Origin: Shewanella pealeana ATCC 700345
GTDB taxonomy: Bacteria; Pseudomonadota; Gammaproteobacteria; Enterobacterales; Shewanellaceae
Assembly (NCBI RefSeq): GCF_000018285.1
Contig: NC_009901.1
Location: forward strand, 3,347,001-3,411,000
Direction: 5' to 3'
DNA length: 64,000 nt
The notes under the pieces are model-generated. The model was not told the DNA's origin. It did not search any database and was given only the letters and a program-made list of their open reading frames with translations. The position numbers were made by a program, and so were the translations under genes. The stretch's first letter is position 1. Each line of letters starts with the position of its first letter. Below, piece by piece: positions 55,992 through 63,765 of this stretch.

Positions 55992-56038
55992 GCGCGCCTC
56001 TTTTTCCTAATTAAGTAACCTATCAGAAAGAGGCGCGC
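55992..56038 (-). promoter_or_regulatory. Hairpin sequestering the metA ribosome site
   Basis: GCGCGCCTCTTT (55992-56003) and AAAGAGGCGCGC (56027-56038) are perfect complements with a 23-base loop. In the mRNA the 3' arm is AAAGAGGCGCGC and ends two bases before the AUG, so the SD (AAGAGG) is paired. Three further pairs can form around the start codon. It is not followed by a T-run, so it is not a terminator. Confidence 0.75.
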
Positions 56039-56066
56039 CGGCTAAACTAACTCACAGTTAATCTAT

Positions 56067-56468
56067 TTAGCGTGCCACCTTCTGTACTAATACTGACATT
56101 GGCTCACTCGAGTCCAAATCGATTCGATAAGCTTGGGTATTAATAAACATCAACTTATCATTCAATGTGATACGCGCACCTACATTATAGGTGTGGCCAT
56201 CTTCAAATTGATCTCTATTAATTAAAAACTGAAATGGTATAGGGGTACTGACATCATTGCGCTCAAACTCTGCTATCACCTCGGCAGGGGCATCCATTAA
56301 AGATACATCCTGAACCTGTACGGTTATTACCGCATCTTCAGGCAGTGCCATACGCTCCTTGTACCAAACCTCACCATGGATCTCCACCACAGCATTCGAT
56401 GTTGCACAACCCGTCAACATGCTTGCTGCTACCGCTAGAGGTAATAAAGGCTTAAACCACTGTTTCAT
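56067..56468 (-). CDS. YbaY family lipoprotein
   Basis: 133-residue exported lipoprotein (lipobox LTGC, Cys about 21) of the YbaY/YscW pilotin-like group. The body has the family order: a strand with VEIHGEVWYKERMALPEDAVITVQVQDVSL, then TPIPFQFLINRDQFEDGHTYNVGARITL. A six-stranded beta sandwich is expected, and the role is not firmly known. It stands 76 bases before metA on the same strand. A second copy of the family, about 25% similar by eye, occurs at 60228. Confidence 0.8.
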   Translation of the reverse strand: MKQWFKPLLPLAVAASMLTGCATSNAVVEIHGEVWYKERMALPEDAVITVQVQDVSLMDAPAEVIAEFERNDVSTPIPFQFLINRDQFEDGHTYNVGARITLNDKLMFINTQAYRIDLDSSEPMSVLVQKVAR

Positions 56469-56712
56469 ATTTATGCTCCTAATAATACATCAAGACTTCT
56501 GGAAGTCTATATGTCCGTACTTGAATTTTATATTAGTTAATTTTTCTCAGCTAGATTAGCTTATTAGAGTGAAGCTTGTTTTACGGATTTATCTAGCAGA
56601 TAAAGCAAGAAAATGCATTCTCACTATCCGTATCACAGCAACAGACAATTAATCTTGTTCTAATACACTTATCTTTCTATGATAAGTTACCTATTCGAAG
56701 TCGAATACCCAT

Positions 56713-57486
56713 ATGACACAAGCAACTGCAATAATTGTGGGCGCTAGCTCATTACTTAGCCGTGAAATTGCAAAACAACTTGCAGATGAAGGCGTTGAAC
56801 TGGCCCTATTAGCACAAGATCCACAATCTCTTATCGAGTTTAGCCAATCCTTGCCCACTAAGGTGCAGGTGTTTCCGCTGCAAATCGACGAGCCCGATGC
56901 CATCATCAGTACCATGAATGCCGTTTGGCTATCTCTTGGTGGCGCTCATCTGGTTTTGGTCAATACAGGTCTCACTCACTATGACCCTGAACTACCTTGG
57001 CAGCCAGAGCAAGATATCATCACAGTTAATGTGCAAGGCTTCTCGGCCATTTGCAATACAGCATTTAGACTATTTCGCGATCAAGGCTATGGTCAATTAG
57101 CTGCGATTAACTCGATTGCGGGATTAAGAGGCGGCCCTAGTGTGGCTTATCACGCCTCTAAAGCTTATGCACAAAACTATTTCGAAGGTTTAAGCATGCA
57201 CGCCCAGCGCTTAAAGATGCCTATTACCATTACCGATATCCAATTAGGTATGCTAGATAAGGCAGCCATGCAGCAAAACAGGCTATGGTTATCACCACTG
57301 CCCGTAGTTGCCAGCCAAATAATTAAGGCGATGAAAACCGGTAAGCGCAAAGCCTATGTAACCAAACGCTGGCGTCTCGTCGCTTGGTTAACCAAAGGCT
57401 TACCAGAGTTTGTTTACAATACTCGCCACTGGAAAACCAAAGCGCAGAAGAAAGCTGAACGCGCGGCTAAGAAAGAATCGAAGTAA
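56713..57486 (+). CDS. SDR family oxidoreductase, atypical cofactor loop
   Basis: 257-residue short-chain dehydrogenase. The catalytic YHASK (Tyr, Lys) and a preceding NSIAGLRGGPS Ser are present. The usual cofactor loop T-G-x3-G-x-G is changed to GASSLLSREIA, and NNAG to VNTG, so cofactor binding is doubtful. A basic, Lys-rich tail (KTKAQKKAERAAKKE) follows the fold. Function and substrate are unknown. It is a single gene ended by a strong terminator. Confidence 0.82.
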   Translation: MTQATAIIVGASSLLSREIAKQLADEGVELALLAQDPQSLIEFSQSLPTKVQVFPLQIDEPDAIISTMNAVWLSLGGAHLVLVNTGLTHYDPELPWQPEQDIITVNVQGFSAICNTAFRLFRDQGYGQLAAINSIAGLRGGPSVAYHASKAYAQNYFEGLSMHAQRLKMPITITDIQLGMLDKAAMQQNRLWLSPLPVVASQIIKAMKTGKRKAYVTKRWRLVAWLTKGLPEFVYNTRHWKTKAQKKAERAAKKESK

Positions 57487-57510
57487 TCACAGCAATTGTG
57501 TATGAAACAT

Positions 57511-57539
57511 AAAAAAGGAGCCTATTGGCTCCTTTTTTA
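57511..57539. terminator. Bidirectional terminator
   Basis: AAAAAAGGAGCC / GGCTCCTTTTTT with a TATT loop, between the SDR gene and the convergent ompW. Confidence 0.9.
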
Positions 57540-57569
57540 TGGGTGGGACTTGTCCAGAATGTCTTCAGA

Positions 57570-58217
57570 TTAGAAGGTGTAACCTACGCTCACCATGTAA
57601 ACCCATGGGTCGATATCTGTTTCGACTTTTTGTGGTGCACCGCCTAAGTTGAACTTAACGTCGGTACTGATCTGTGCATACCAAACTGACGCATTTATTA
57701 GCCAGCTATCATTGATTTGATAATCAAGACCTACCTGAGCCGCTAAGCCCCATGAGTTGGACATGCTTAAATCAGTTAACGCGCCACCTAAGTCGTTGGT
57801 AAATTCGTTATCGAAGAAATTAGTAAAGTTAACACCTGCGCCGATATATGGACGTAACTTAGAGTTCGCATCGCCAAAATAATACTGAGCCACAAGGGTT
57901 GGTGGTAGCTGCTTAGTCTCGGCAATCTTTCCATGCTCACCTAATGAGATATCGTGAGTAAATGGCGTAGCGGCTAACAACTCAATACCTATGTTGTCAG
58001 TCAACATATAGCCGAAGTTCAAACCTAGCTGAGTATTATCACTCACTCCAAACTCGGCAATATTGGCAACAACTGGGCTAGATTCATTCGGGGCAACTAC
58101 TGCTACACCTGCACGGACAATAATGTCGCCAGCTTGGTGAGCTAATGCTGAAGAGGTAAAACCTGTCGTTAGTAGGGCGGTGGCGATCAAGCTAGAAAGG
58201 ATTTTATTATTCATCAT
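57570..58217 (-). CDS. ompW: Outer-membrane protein OmpW
   Basis: Eight-stranded outer-membrane barrel of the OmpW/OmpA-like group, 215 residues. Signal peptide ends SSALA-H; the mature start HQAGDIIVRAGVAVVAPNE and the strand LGLNFGYMLTDNIGIELLAATPFTHDI are hallmarks of OmpW, and the C-terminus ends with YTF (outer-membrane signal). It forms a narrow channel for hydrophobic compounds and is linked to anaerobic and stress adaptation. A perfect FNR/EtrA box lies about 90 bases upstream. Confidence 0.93.
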   Translation of the reverse strand: MMNNKILSSLIATALLTTGFTSSALAHQAGDIIVRAGVAVVAPNESSPVVANIAEFGVSDNTQLGLNFGYMLTDNIGIELLAATPFTHDISLGEHGKIAETKQLPPTLVAQYYFGDANSKLRPYIGAGVNFTNFFDNEFTNDLGGALTDLSMSNSWGLAAQVGLDYQINDSWLINASVWYAQISTDVKFNLGGAPQKVETDIDPWVYMVSVGYTF

Positions 58218-58699
58218 ACTACTCCATTAATACAACATATAGCGCTGCTTTTATTATCAAATTCCTTACATTTGCGTGCATCCTGCCAGATCAACATCGA
58301 GTGAGATTTGATCTAAATCAAAGTCGATACCGAATACCCACTTCGAGATACCTTTAAAAGGATCTAGATCACAATAATTAAACATACATTGAAGTCGCAC
58401 CTTTGGTTTTAGTGATAAGTGCACACATTGTTCACTAATTGATCCGGAATTTGAATTACAAAAACAATCAGGCATTAACAGATTTAAAACCCTGGTATTA
58501 CAGTTAAATATGAATCGATAATGCGTGTCAGCGCATCGAACGACAGAAAGGAGTAACAGATCGGAGTAGCATCTAGATGTGAAACAACATGTGGATTAAC
58601 AAGTAAAAGGAGTTGGTGACAATTGATAAAGATTGAGTCTCAGACAAGTTTCTCTGCAAGGCTGAATTTTATTGATTGAACAATTGATCCAACCGCGCA
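58218..58699. other. Upstream region of ompW
   Basis: About 480 bases between ompW and the kinase-like gene, both on the minus strand. It holds the FNR/EtrA box (58308-58321). A 69-codon frame on the minus strand (58266-58475) overlaps it and is not credible as a gene. Confidence 0.4.
58308..58321 (-). promoter_or_regulatory. FNR/EtrA box upstream of ompW
   Basis: TTGATCTAAATCAA matches the FNR consensus TTGAT-N4-ATCAA in full. The centre is about 97 bases before the ompW start codon, in the range for activation or repression by FNR (called EtrA in Shewanella). ompW is known to respond to FNR in E. coli. Confidence 0.75.
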
Positions 58700-59422
58700 T
58701 TAACTTGAGTATTTGTGGGAGATGGGATCAGTAATAACAATCGTGTCGCCTCGGAGCATGTAGTTGCCGCCATGTAGGTCCATCACCCCATGGTCATCAA
58801 CAAAACTCAGCACCTCAAACAAGGTTTTCAGTAGCTCTTCATGCTCATCGATAATTTCATCATTTATCACCACAGGCTTGCGCTCATCCGAACTCATATA
58901 GAAGTGCGTTCGTGGCTCTTGGATCTGCTCAACAAACTCATCGACGCTTTGAACCTCGTCGGTAAAGGGTTTCTCTGGATCGGCAAATGGTAAGGTCATG
59001 GTACGCAAAGTGCCCCAGAGTTTACCAAAATCATAATCGTGAAAATGGCTTGGGCGGGTTGGCTCTTTGCCGTCATCAGTGATGTCTTCAAGCCGCTCCA
59101 TCACATAAAAGCGCACCACTCGGCCGCTACTCAGCTCAATAGTGTCTTCACGATGTATGGTGGGAACATGGGGATTGTCTTGATTTTCTGGGCGCATGCA
59201 CCAGCGGGCAAACAGATAATAACCATCGATCTTACTGTTGCACAGCTTAACCACTTTATCGGGCTCTCCGGGCACTTCGTACACTTCGGCATAGATACCG
59301 GTGGCGATCAAATCAAGTTCAGTAAACCGCTCCAGATATATCGATACATCATCAACTCGATGGATCTCCTCTGCGGTTGCCAACTCTTTAATTTCTTTTA
59401 TTGCATCAAGATAAGGATCCAT
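58700..59422 (-). CDS. Minimal protein kinase-like fold protein
   Basis: 240 residues with the elements of a protein-kinase-like fold: G-rich loop TGIYAEVYEV (41-50), Lys59 in VVKLC, a hinge VMERLED (107-113), catalytic-loop equivalent D215-L-H217-G-G-N220, and the metal-binding D232 (VITDP). The activation segment is very short and the C-lobe is nearly absent, so this is either a small kinase or a pseudokinase-like binding protein. Phage and aminoglycoside phosphotransferase relatives have such H-x-x-N loops. Substrate unknown. Neighbours are ompW and a DUF925 nucleotidyltransferase gene. Confidence 0.55.
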   Translation of the reverse strand: MDPYLDAIKEIKELATAEEIHRVDDVSIYLERFTELDLIATGIYAEVYEVPGEPDKVVKLCNSKIDGYYLFARWCMRPENQDNPHVPTIHREDTIELSSGRVVRFYVMERLEDITDDGKEPTRPSHFHDYDFGKLWGTLRTMTLPFADPEKPFTDEVQSVDEFVEQIQEPRTHFYMSSDERKPVVINDEIIDEHEELLKTLFEVLSFVDDHGVMDLHGGNYMLRGDTIVITDPISHKYSS

Positions 59423-59555
59423 CGATTAAACCACCATTTACAGCAAGAACAAATTGAGAAGTCCCTATGGCAAGCTATACAAAAAGCTTAAAAGGAAACC
59501 ATTATAGTCTCCAAAATCATTGCTATTACATTAGCAATACTTGCTCATAAGTTCA

Positions 59556-60149
59556 TCACTTAGCATTATCTCGCAGCTTAGGGTAAGTTTGCAACCATCC
59601 CTTTTGTGTCAGCCTCTGTTCAAACAACGCACGCTTTGATTTGGGGTTAGCTTGCAATGAAAAATCAAACAGGCATGCTAAATCAAACGGACTATGTAAG
59701 GCCAATTCCGCGGACTCTAATGAATGATCAGATGCTGATGCAGGTGAAAGTGTTAGCTGACAGCTCACCCCAACAGCGGTTTGCTTTTCGGGCCAATAAC
59801 TCATGGCATCTATGCTTGATGCATACTGTTGATGCTGGTTACGCAGATGCATTCTCGCTTGATTCTTAACAGACCATGGGTACATAGGCGCTATTCGATT
59901 GAGCTCGGCTTCAATTTCGCCATCTCTGCCCGAGGATAAGTCACTCTGATCAAAATAGATGAAATCGATATCATTAAGTTCAGTTTGAATATTGTGCAGT
60001 TTATCCCAAACTAAGTTTCGGACAAAACCCGCCGCCAGCATCCAATCATTGAGCTTAATTTGCTCGGCGATACGCAGGGCATTGAGTCGATAATCATCTT
60101 CGAGTAACCAGAGCTTAATTTGCTTTTCAACGTCTATTTTAATGTTCAA
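59556..60149 (-). CDS. DUF925 nucleotidyltransferase-fold protein
   Basis: 197-residue cytosolic protein of the DUF925/COG3575 nucleotidyltransferase-like family. WMLAAGFVRNLVWD (G-x-x-R pattern) and LNDIDFIYFD give the two-Asp metal site of the fold, followed by VKNQARMH. Members add nucleotides or are inactive; substrate unknown. Separated from the kinase-like gene by 133 bases on the same strand, so a functional link is possible but unproven. Confidence 0.8.
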   Translation of the reverse strand: MNIKIDVEKQIKLWLLEDDYRLNALRIAEQIKLNDWMLAAGFVRNLVWDKLHNIQTELNDIDFIYFDQSDLSSGRDGEIEAELNRIAPMYPWSVKNQARMHLRNQHQQYASSIDAMSYWPEKQTAVGVSCQLTLSPASASDHSLESAELALHSPFDLACLFDFSLQANPKSKRALFEQRLTQKGWLQTYPKLRDNAK

Positions 60150-60169
60150 AAGTTACTCACTTGAAAAGT

Positions 60170-60194
60170 GTAATAAAAAAGGAGCCGAAGCTCC
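60170..60194 (-). terminator. Intrinsic terminator with UUCG loop
   Basis: On the minus strand GGAGC-TTCG-GCTCC followed by TTTTTTATTAC. It lies 35 bases after the stop of the second YbaY-type lipoprotein gene. Confidence 0.8.
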
Positions 60195-60227
60195 ATTAAT
60201 ACTGATTGATATTCCGATATTGATAAC

Positions 60228-60626
60228 TTAAGGGGCGGCAACAGCCTTCATCAATACCTCTGTGGTGTATTTATCATTGTTGATCACCGGAAAGCGATCA
60301 TAGGTCTGAAATATCACTCGCCCCTGATATTGGATCATCGCCACTACCCCGTAATTGATACTGTTATCTACGGTATCTGCGGGGAGAAGGAACTTAAACG
60401 GCACTGGCGCTCTAACAATATTAAAGTTCTTCTGCGCCACAATCACGCCCGGGGTATCTAGGTCGATAATTGCAATCGTAATGGCGCTACCTTGAGGAAG
60501 CGGTAGCTTTTCTAAGTAACCCGCTGCACCATTAACAATCACAGGCGGTTCCTCTTTGACGGTCACACACGCCGTCAATACCAAGACACATAAAAGTACG
60601 ATGCTTTTCTTCATTAATGAGATCAT
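60228..60626 (-). CDS. Second YbaY family lipoprotein
   Basis: 132 residues, lipobox LTAC (Cys about 20), and the family order: GYLEKLPLPQGSAITIAIIDLDTPG, then APVPFKFLLPADTVDNSINYGVVAMIQYQGRVIFQT. Paralogue of the protein at 56067, with an I-Q-Y-Q-G-R strand similar in position. The ATG used is the annotated frame start; MKKSIVLL five codons later is an alternative. A terminator closes the gene. Confidence 0.78.
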   Translation of the reverse strand: MISLMKKSIVLLCVLVLTACVTVKEEPPVIVNGAAGYLEKLPLPQGSAITIAIIDLDTPGVIVAQKNFNIVRAPVPFKFLLPADTVDNSINYGVVAMIQYQGRVIFQTYDRFPVINNDKYTTEVLMKAVAAP

Positions 60627-60669
60627 GATTCTAATCCTGAGTATCTAATATAAACTTTACTAACATTGA

Positions 60670-61536
60670 CTATGCTTTCTTTGTCATACGGATGAGGCCT
60701 TCCTGGGTTGCAGACGCCACCAGCTCACCTTGTTGATTAAAGAATTGCCCTCTTACAAAACCTCTACCACCACAGGCATTAGGGCTATCGATGCTATACA
60801 AAAGCCACTGACTGAAATCGAACGGACGGTGGAACCACATAGCGTGATCGATCGTCGCCATTCGCATACCTGGGGTCAAAAATGACACCCCATGAGGCTG
60901 CGCAGCCGTCACCAGAAAGTTAAAGTCTGACGCATAGGCGAGCAAATAGTCGTGCACAGAGAAATTATCTGGCAACTTGCCATTGGCCCGGATCCATACA
61001 TAACGAATAGGCTCGCAGGCTTTAGGTGCGATGGGATCACTTGGATTGACTAGACGCATCTCAATCGGCGTGTCAGCCATAAACTTCTCAAGCACTTTAG
61101 ACGGCACCTTGTCTCTCAGTGTCATCGCCAGTTCTTGTTGGTTAAGCAGACCTTCAGGCCCCGGCACATCAGGCATAGTCGCTTGATGCTCATAACCTTC
61201 CTCGCTCGTTTGAAAAGAGCAGGTCATATAGAATATAGGACGACCTTTCTGGATAGCTTTGACTCTTCTCGCACTAAAACTGCCGCCATCTCGCATGATT
61301 TCAACATCATAAACGATGGGTAGCTTCTCATCACCCGCACGTAAAAAATAGGAGTGTAAAGAGTGCACTTTGCGATCAGGACTCACAGTACGCTTAGCCG
61401 CGCTAAGCGCTTGCCCCATGACTTGACCGCCAAAGACATGCCCAAAACCAAGATCTTGGCTTTGGCCACGAAACAGCCCCTCTTCGATCTGTTCTAAAGA
61501 AAGTAACGCTAGAAGATCATCTAATACTTGGCTCAT
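60670..61536 (-). CDS. tesB: Acyl-CoA thioesterase II TesB
   Basis: Cytosolic double-hotdog thioesterase that hydrolyses medium- and long-chain acyl-CoA. Asp204 ([13 protein letters not shown]) sits where E. coli TesB has its catalytic Asp204, with Thr and Gln (ATQEG near the end) completing the site. [13 protein letters not shown] is the N-terminal hotdog signature. 288 residues, as expected. It stands 43 bases downstream of nothing in the same operon; next gene upstream (SDR) is 66 bases away. Confidence 0.94.
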   Translation of the reverse strand: MSQVLDDLLALLSLEQIEEGLFRGQSQDLGFGHVFGGQVMGQALSAAKRTVSPDRKVHSLHSYFLRAGDEKLPIVYDVEIMRDGGSFSARRVKAIQKGRPIFYMTCSFQTSEEGYEHQATMPDVPGPEGLLNQQELAMTLRDKVPSKVLEKFMADTPIEMRLVNPSDPIAPKACEPIRYVWIRANGKLPDNFSVHDYLLAYASDFNFLVTAAQPHGVSFLTPGMRMATIDHAMWFHRPFDFSQWLLYSIDSPNACGGRGFVRGQFFNQQGELVASATQEGLIRMTKKA

Positions 61537-61602
61537 TACAACCTAAAAAATCAGCTAATTATGGCCATAAGCTTAACTCAAGATCCCCCAACCTCGCCAG
61601 TT

Positions 61603-62538
61603 TTACTCTATATTGATGTGACGCTGATTTGCCGACGCCTTTGCCCAAGCAAGTACCTGTGACTCACCGCTTCGATGGATGGTAACTGGTTTTGCATGGT
61701 AGATCTCATGCCAACGATCGCTGATCACCTCAGGCGTACACTCCTCGGCTTTAAACCGTCCAGGACTAAACTCGACTAAGGCCGCATGACTTATTCCACC
61801 AGCCGCGGCGAGGAGATGCTCCCCTGAAGGGCTTTTGGAGCTACAAAGGTATAACATGGTGGCGGTAACGGTTGTTTTTGAGAAGAGCGGTTTTACCGTA
61901 GACGCTAAATGCGATGCAGTCATAGATGTAACGGCATGTGGAATGATGCTGTTGACCTTGATACCGTGTTCTACGCCCTCATGATGTAAGCTGTTAACTA
62001 GCCCCATCACCGCCATCTTGCTAGCGCTAAAACTGGTTTCATACATGTCACCATAGACGGAACTGGCACTGCTCATCACGACTCGGCCATAGCCCTGTCG
62101 CTTCATCAGAGGCCAGACAGCCTGAGTCATATAGAAGGTGCCATTAAGATCGACATCTAGCTGATGTTTCCAGTTCGATGCACTCATCTGCTCGAATGCA
62201 CAAGGGTTATGAACTCCTGCATTATTGATTAAGATATCGACTCGTCCCCAGCACTGCACCACGTCATCGATCATAGTCTTGATGTCATCAGTGTTGGTGA
62301 CATCCAATGCAAAAGACTTAAACTCTCCTCCTAGAGCCGTTATCGCCTTACCACAAGATGTTAGTCCAGAATTAGGTTCTAAGTTTAACGTTGTGCTTGG
62401 GCTAACATCCTCTGTCTGAGTCGTTTCGTTATCCACCAAAACCACTCTTGCTCCTCGCTCAGCTAAGGCTATGGCATAGGCTCTTCCCAAGCCCGATGCA
62501 GCACCTGTTACTATGGCGACCTGTCCCTCAAAACGCAT
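61603..62538 (-). CDS. SDR family protein with Tyr-to-Phe active site
   Basis: 311-residue short-chain dehydrogenase resembling the dehydrogenase part of multifunctional beta-oxidation enzymes. The cofactor loop TGAASGLGRAYA and NNAG are normal, and the Ser (SSASS) is present. The catalytic Tyr is replaced: the Y-x-x-x-K motif reads F170-SAS-K174 (codon TTT). A C-terminal extension of about 50 residues (EVISDRWHEIYHAKPVTIHR) follows. Oxidoreductase activity is therefore doubtful unless the Tyr four residues earlier substitutes. Located next to tesB, so a link to acyl-CoA metabolism is possible. Confidence 0.85.
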   Translation of the reverse strand: MRFEGQVAIVTGAASGLGRAYAIALAERGARVVLVDNETTQTEDVSPSTTLNLEPNSGLTSCGKAITALGGEFKSFALDVTNTDDIKTMIDDVVQCWGRVDILINNAGVHNPCAFEQMSASNWKHQLDVDLNGTFYMTQAVWPLMKRQGYGRVVMSSASSVYGDMYETSFSASKMAVMGLVNSLHHEGVEHGIKVNSIIPHAVTSMTASHLASTVKPLFSKTTVTATMLYLCSSKSPSGEHLLAAAGGISHAALVEFSPGRFKAEECTPEVISDRWHEIYHAKPVTIHRSGESQVLAWAKASANQRHINIE

Positions 62539-62880
62539 AGCTTCGACCCCTAAGCAAATCTGTTAATTACAAATGTAGTCCTTGGCTGCAAAGACAGCAG
62601 CCTCATTAATCTAAAGCAAGAATGACTGCTCACATTCTTTATGCCCACTTTAAAGATGTAATATTGCATACACTCCTGCCTATCAAGTGTGCGCTAGTTC
62701 AAAAATATGCAATGAACCAAACCGAAAAATGATAATGCTCGGCAAAGTGTTAAGCCGACCACTTTTGCAATTACAAAATCCACTTTTTAGAAGTTGTTAA
62801 ATTTGCTATGCTTGCGCTAATTCATTTTAATCTTTATGTCATCCTTCTTTGATGTAAACCTCTGTAAGTAAATATAAACC
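62539..62880. other. Divergent promoter region between SDR and menA
   Basis: About 340 AT-rich bases separating a minus-strand SDR and menA. I find no recognised operator; the spacing suggests independent promoters. Confidence 0.3.
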
Positions 62881-63765
62881 ATGAATCCTTGGATACTTGC
62901 CATCCGCCCTCGCACCTTGCCTGCGGCGATTGGACCACTGCTGGTTGGTAACGTGCTCGCACTACAACTTGAGCAATTCAGCTTATTCATTGCTGTAATC
63001 TCAATGCTTTGTGCCTTGTTACTGCAAATTGCCGTGAATTTAGCCAACGACTATTTCGACTTTAAGAGCGGTGTCGATACAGAAGAGCGTCTAGGCCCTG
63101 TTCGCGTTACCCAGAGCGGTATGTTGAGCCCTACAGCCGTGCGTAATGCCATGATCTTATGCCTAGTGTTAGCATTACTCGTTGGCTCTTTTCTTATCTA
63201 CCATGGTGGTTTACCGATTGCCTTCTTAGCGGCGGCGGCCGTGCTTGGCGCTTTAGGTTATAGCGGCGGTCCTTACCCGCTAGCCTCCCATGGCTTAGGC
63301 GAAGTCGCAGCATTCGTGTTCTTTGGTCTTGTGGCTGTAGTAGGAAGTTACTTTCTACAAGCGGGTGAAACGGCAAGCAGTGCTTGGTTGCTCGGTAGTG
63401 CCATCGGCTTCTTAAACGCGGCAATTATGTTAGTAAATAACACCCGCGATATGGAAACCGACATTAAGGCGGGTAAAAAGACCTTAGCGGTTCGTATGGG
63501 ACTCGAGCAATCACGGATCTTCTACCAGAGCTTTGTCTTCCTTCCATTTGCCATCATTATTGCTGGTTTCTTTATGGGTGCGCTGCCTGGCCTGCCTGTG
63601 CTTTTAGCAGGACTTGCATTTGTCATGGCAAGAAAGTTAAGCCGTGATTTTAATGAAGTTAAAGGTGCAGCGCTCAATCCGTTACTCGGTCGTACCGCTA
63701 AGCTAACCATGATTTTCAGTGCGCTGTTCAGTGCAGGTCTACTAGTCGATGTAGTGATGGCCTAA
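62881..63765 (+). CDS. menA: 1,4-Dihydroxy-2-naphthoate octaprenyltransferase MenA
   Basis: Membrane prenyltransferase that joins a polyprenyl chain to DHNA to make demethylmenaquinone, the quinone used in anaerobic respiration. The two Asp-rich motifs are N-D-Y-F-D (56-60, in NLANDYFDFKSGVD) and NNTRDMETDIKAGKKT. About nine hydrophobic segments, 294 residues, normal for MenA. The stop codon overlaps the repeat motif AATACCAATCAGTATAA (63764-63780). Confidence 0.95.
   Translation: MNPWILAIRPRTLPAAIGPLLVGNVLALQLEQFSLFIAVISMLCALLLQIAVNLANDYFDFKSGVDTEERLGPVRVTQSGMLSPTAVRNAMILCLVLALLVGSFLIYHGGLPIAFLAAAAVLGALGYSGGPYPLASHGLGEVAAFVFFGLVAVVGSYFLQAGETASSAWLLGSAIGFLNAAIMLVNNTRDMETDIKAGKKTLAVRMGLEQSRIFYQSFVFLPFAIIIAGFFMGALPGLPVLLAGLAFVMARKLSRDFNEVKGAALNPLLGRTAKLTMIFSALFSAGLLVDVVMA

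Noticed and set aside
55992..56038. Terminator of the YbaY-type gene before metA
   Set aside because: The hairpin is not followed by a T-run, and its arm contains the metA ribosome site, so a translational role fits better.
58266..58475. 69-codon minus-strand frame upstream of ompW
   Set aside because: It overlaps the FNR box and promoter region, and its composition is not protein-like.
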